A stretch of DNA of 64,000 nt from Pseudonocardia sp. MH-G8 (GTDB lineage Bacteria > Actinomycetota > Actinomycetes > Mycobacteriales > Pseudonocardiaceae): NCBI RefSeq assembly GCF_002262885.1, contig NZ_NKYF01000034.1, positions 1-64,000 of the forward strand, read 5' to 3'. This document shows positions 63,844 to 64,000 of this stretch, in pieces. Both the position numbers and the translations under genes were made by a program. The notes below the pieces were generated by a model. That model saw only the letters and a list, made by a program, of their open reading frames with translations, was not told the origin of the DNA and ran no database searches. The first letter of the stretch is position 1; every line of letters starts with the position of its first letter.

Positions 63844-64000
63844 GAGAACCAGAACGTAGCGATGCGCGGGCGGTGACGATCAACGGCTGGTGATCACCCG
63901 AGCGGATGTCACCTACCTGGACGGTGGCGCCGCTCGTCGCGTCGATCGGACATTCCGCCTCAAATCCGGCACCCCCGCCGGGGTGCAGCGGCGCAAGTAC

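Overview
The window is very GC-rich, uses many GTG starts and 4-base stop/start overlaps, and carries families typical of actinomycetes (MprF-type lysyl/alanyl-PG synthase with an esterase partner, DUF3105, DivIVA-like and chaplin-like proteins, BlaI/M56 pairs). I infer a high-GC actinobacterium, most likely of the Pseudonocardiales. The many broken genes, insertion-sequence remnants and duplicated modules suggest an accessory replicon or genomic island. No rRNA, tRNA or CRISPR was seen.

Layout. 0.4-4.3 kb: a sulfide/persulfide operon (CstR-like repressor, DUF302, rhodanese, metallo-beta-lactamase(MBL)-rhodanese, rhodanese-DUF2892, TauE/SafE) with two TACCC-N4-GGGTA operators. 4.5-5.5 kb: a frameshifted yihY gene. 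5.6-11.7 kb (minus strand): TlpA thioredoxin, two-component system, Met-rich exported protein, Lgt-like protein, DUF2892, a 34-residue membrane peptide and an AMP-forming ligase. 11.9-13.3 kb: second MBL-rhodanese. 13.3-17.1 kb: ccdA, then a decayed first copy of a System I cytochrome c maturation (ccm) operon running into a broken coxB-cytochrome c gene. 17.3-22.9 kb: an Lgt-like fusion, then csoR-copA-divIVA-like-methyltransferase. 23-29 kb: OsmC, Lgt and TlpA remnants, two small membrane proteins, blaR1-blaI, and a CcdA-like/peroxiredoxin/glutaredoxin operon. 29.2-30.9 kb: an intact-ended IS1380-family element. 31-40 kb: cargo of a different kind (chaplin-like protein, MprF/esterase pair, beta-helix protein, polysaccharide flippase). 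40.2-43.3 kb: IS21, IstB-IS256 and rhodanese debris. 43.3-53.7 kb: L,D-transpeptidase and an intact, tightly overlapped 11-gene operon ccmABCDEFHIG-tlpA-lnt. 53.9-63.8 kb: ccdA, DUF3105/DUF305, copper ATPase plus CtaG, MFS exporter plus cysteine-synthase-like enzyme.

The common theme is extracytoplasmic thiol, copper and haem chemistry: electrons cross the membrane through CcdA, pass to TlpA/CcmG/CcmH, and support covalent cytochrome c assembly, while copper ATPases and CtaG would serve a caa3-type oxidase whose subunit II survives here only as a pseudogene. Persulfide enzymes, rhodaneses and TauE handle reactive sulfur.

The most interesting signals are (1) a shared operator-like palindrome with CTACTATCT/AGATAGTAG arms beside blaI-blaR1 and beside another thiol/membrane operon, with looser relatives before most of the redox operons, suggesting one BlaI-type regulon; (2) an intact and a decayed inverted copy of a System I ccm operon, unusual for actinobacteria; (3) lipoprotein-enzyme homologues (three Lgt-like, one Lnt) that all have altered catalytic residues and sit in thiol-redox operons.
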